DNA of 10,581 nucleotides, taken from the NCBI GenBank assembly GCA_003024985.2, contig PXIH01S0000487.1. One strand, written 5' to 3'. The notes under the pieces are model-generated. The model did no database searches, was not told the origin of the DNA, and saw only the letters and a program-made list of their open reading frames with translations. This DNA comes from Euperipatoides rowelli. Its lineage: Eukaryota; Onychophora; Udeonychophora; Euonychophora; Peripatopsidae. This document shows positions 9,521-10,581 of the stretch, piece by piece. A program made the position numbers and the translations under genes. Numbering within the stretch: the stretch's first letter is position 1; every line of letters starts with the position of its first letter.

Positions 9521-10581
9521 CCAATACTAACAATAACAATGGTGACAATGACAACAACGAGTAACAATAATAATAATCAGTGAATTAAAAGAAATAGTTC
9601 TTTATATAGATAATTTGAAAAAAATTTGGTTGCATTTTAATAGATGAGATTAGATTCTATGCAATTACCATGTATTCTATTTTGAATGATTATTATGCAA
9701 AATAAAATTTAGAAAAAGACAATTAAATAAGAAAGTATGAAATTTTATACATTGTGTAATATTTGTTAATTAGAAAAGATTTACTAGCAGGCCTAAATGT
9801 TTAACATTTAGTAACAACTTAGAATAAAAAATTTAAAAACAAATTTCCATTTGGATGTTTGATTCATTAATGAACCACAAGGTGGTGTTGCAATAACTTT
9901 CCAATCAAGAAATCCATTTAGAATGACTCAGAAGTTAAATATAAATAAATTTTCATATACTGTATCTAGTTCATGGTACTTCTGTAAATAGATTCTCAAT
10001 TAAAGGAAAAAAATTGGATAAAAATCTAATAAATGCTATTCAAAATAATTGTATTGTAAACATTTTAACTTGAAAAAAAAAATTTCAATAATCTACAACA
10101 TAAATGAATGAAAGAATGAAAAATATATAATAATATTGCAATATATTTTAAATTATGACAAACGAATATTTGTATTAAAAAATACAAATTATTTCAGATT
10201 AGCAAGCATTAAAAAAAAAACACACAGTCACATTTCACATTAAATTAAATGAAATACCATTCTCAAAACATGGGTGCTATAATATTTTTATACCTGAGAG
10301 AACTAGTTTAGTGCTCACTTTGGTTAGAATCTGTTAGCTGCCCACCACTATTTTTATTATTTTATTTTTTTTTCATTCTTAGTTTATTAATAGCAATAAG
10401 TATTTCTTAATCATATTAGGCCACTAAAAAAAAAAAGACTTGTTTCTCAGCGCCTGCCTGGTGCTTCTAAAAGTTGCCAGGTAAATGCTTTTTTTTTATG
10501 TATTTAAATTTCTTTAAATAATAAGAAAAAAAAATTCCTGATGCCTTTATAAATCTTAATTTTTTTCCTCTACTTTATAAA
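9521..10581. other. AT-rich non-coding stretch to right edge
   Basis: Starts with an AAC/AAT-rich simple-sequence zone (9525-9579), then ordinary AT-rich DNA with A and T runs. No exon of the minus-strand host gene, RNA gene or full repeat could be supported. An imperfect hairpin, AATATTTGTATT against AATACAAATTATT, lies near 10166-10194. Confidence 0.55.

Noticed and set aside
10294-10330. Possible minus-strand mini-exon with AG/GT borders upstream of the host exons
   Set aside because: It would end in phase 1, but the next known exon (7198-7278) begins in phase 0, and the peptide does not resemble the PH-domain sequence expected there.

Overview
This window reads as intronic and intergenic DNA from an invertebrate animal. 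It is strongly AT-rich, full of A/T homopolymers and short microsatellites. It has no long intact ORF, and it carries decayed transposable elements of several classes. There is no bacterial gene organisation, rRNA, tRNA or CRISPR array that I can see. I cannot place the species; the mix of a LINE, a hAT-like end and a TA-flanked inverted-repeat element fits many marine invertebrates.

The one host gene lies on the minus strand and is invisible to simple ORF calling because it is split into short exons. Four consecutive internal exons (7198-7278, 5769-5945, 5312-5420, 3223-3335, in transcription order) join in frame with canonical AG/GT borders into 480 nt, or 160 codons. The product is the second PH domain and the start of the MyTH4 domain of a PLEKHH-type protein (PH-MyTH4-FERM family; the vertebrate PLEKHH1/PLEKHH2 and nematode MAX-1 group). 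The 5' part of the gene must lie beyond 10581. The rest of MyTH4 and the FERM domain must lie to the left of position 1.

Mobile DNA fills much of the rest. Bases 1-168 look like one end of a hAT-type DNA transposon cut by the window edge. Bases 1116-2046 hold the decayed N-terminal half of a non-LTR (CR1/Jockey-like) reverse transcriptase. Bases 3500-4227, inside the intron between the third and fourth exons, are a short non-autonomous DNA element flanked by TA. It has about 24-bp imperfect terminal inverted repeats and about ten internal copies of a 15-base motif. Bases 8189-9520 hold the RT palm remnant, thumb and C-terminus of a non-LTR element with a short-repeat 3' tail, probably interrupted near 8420-8814. 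A perfect 49-base palindrome sits at 6641-6689.

I did not find a new multi-gene system here. The items most worth a second look are the TA-flanked element with its serial motif, the perfect palindrome, and the overlooked host gene exons.
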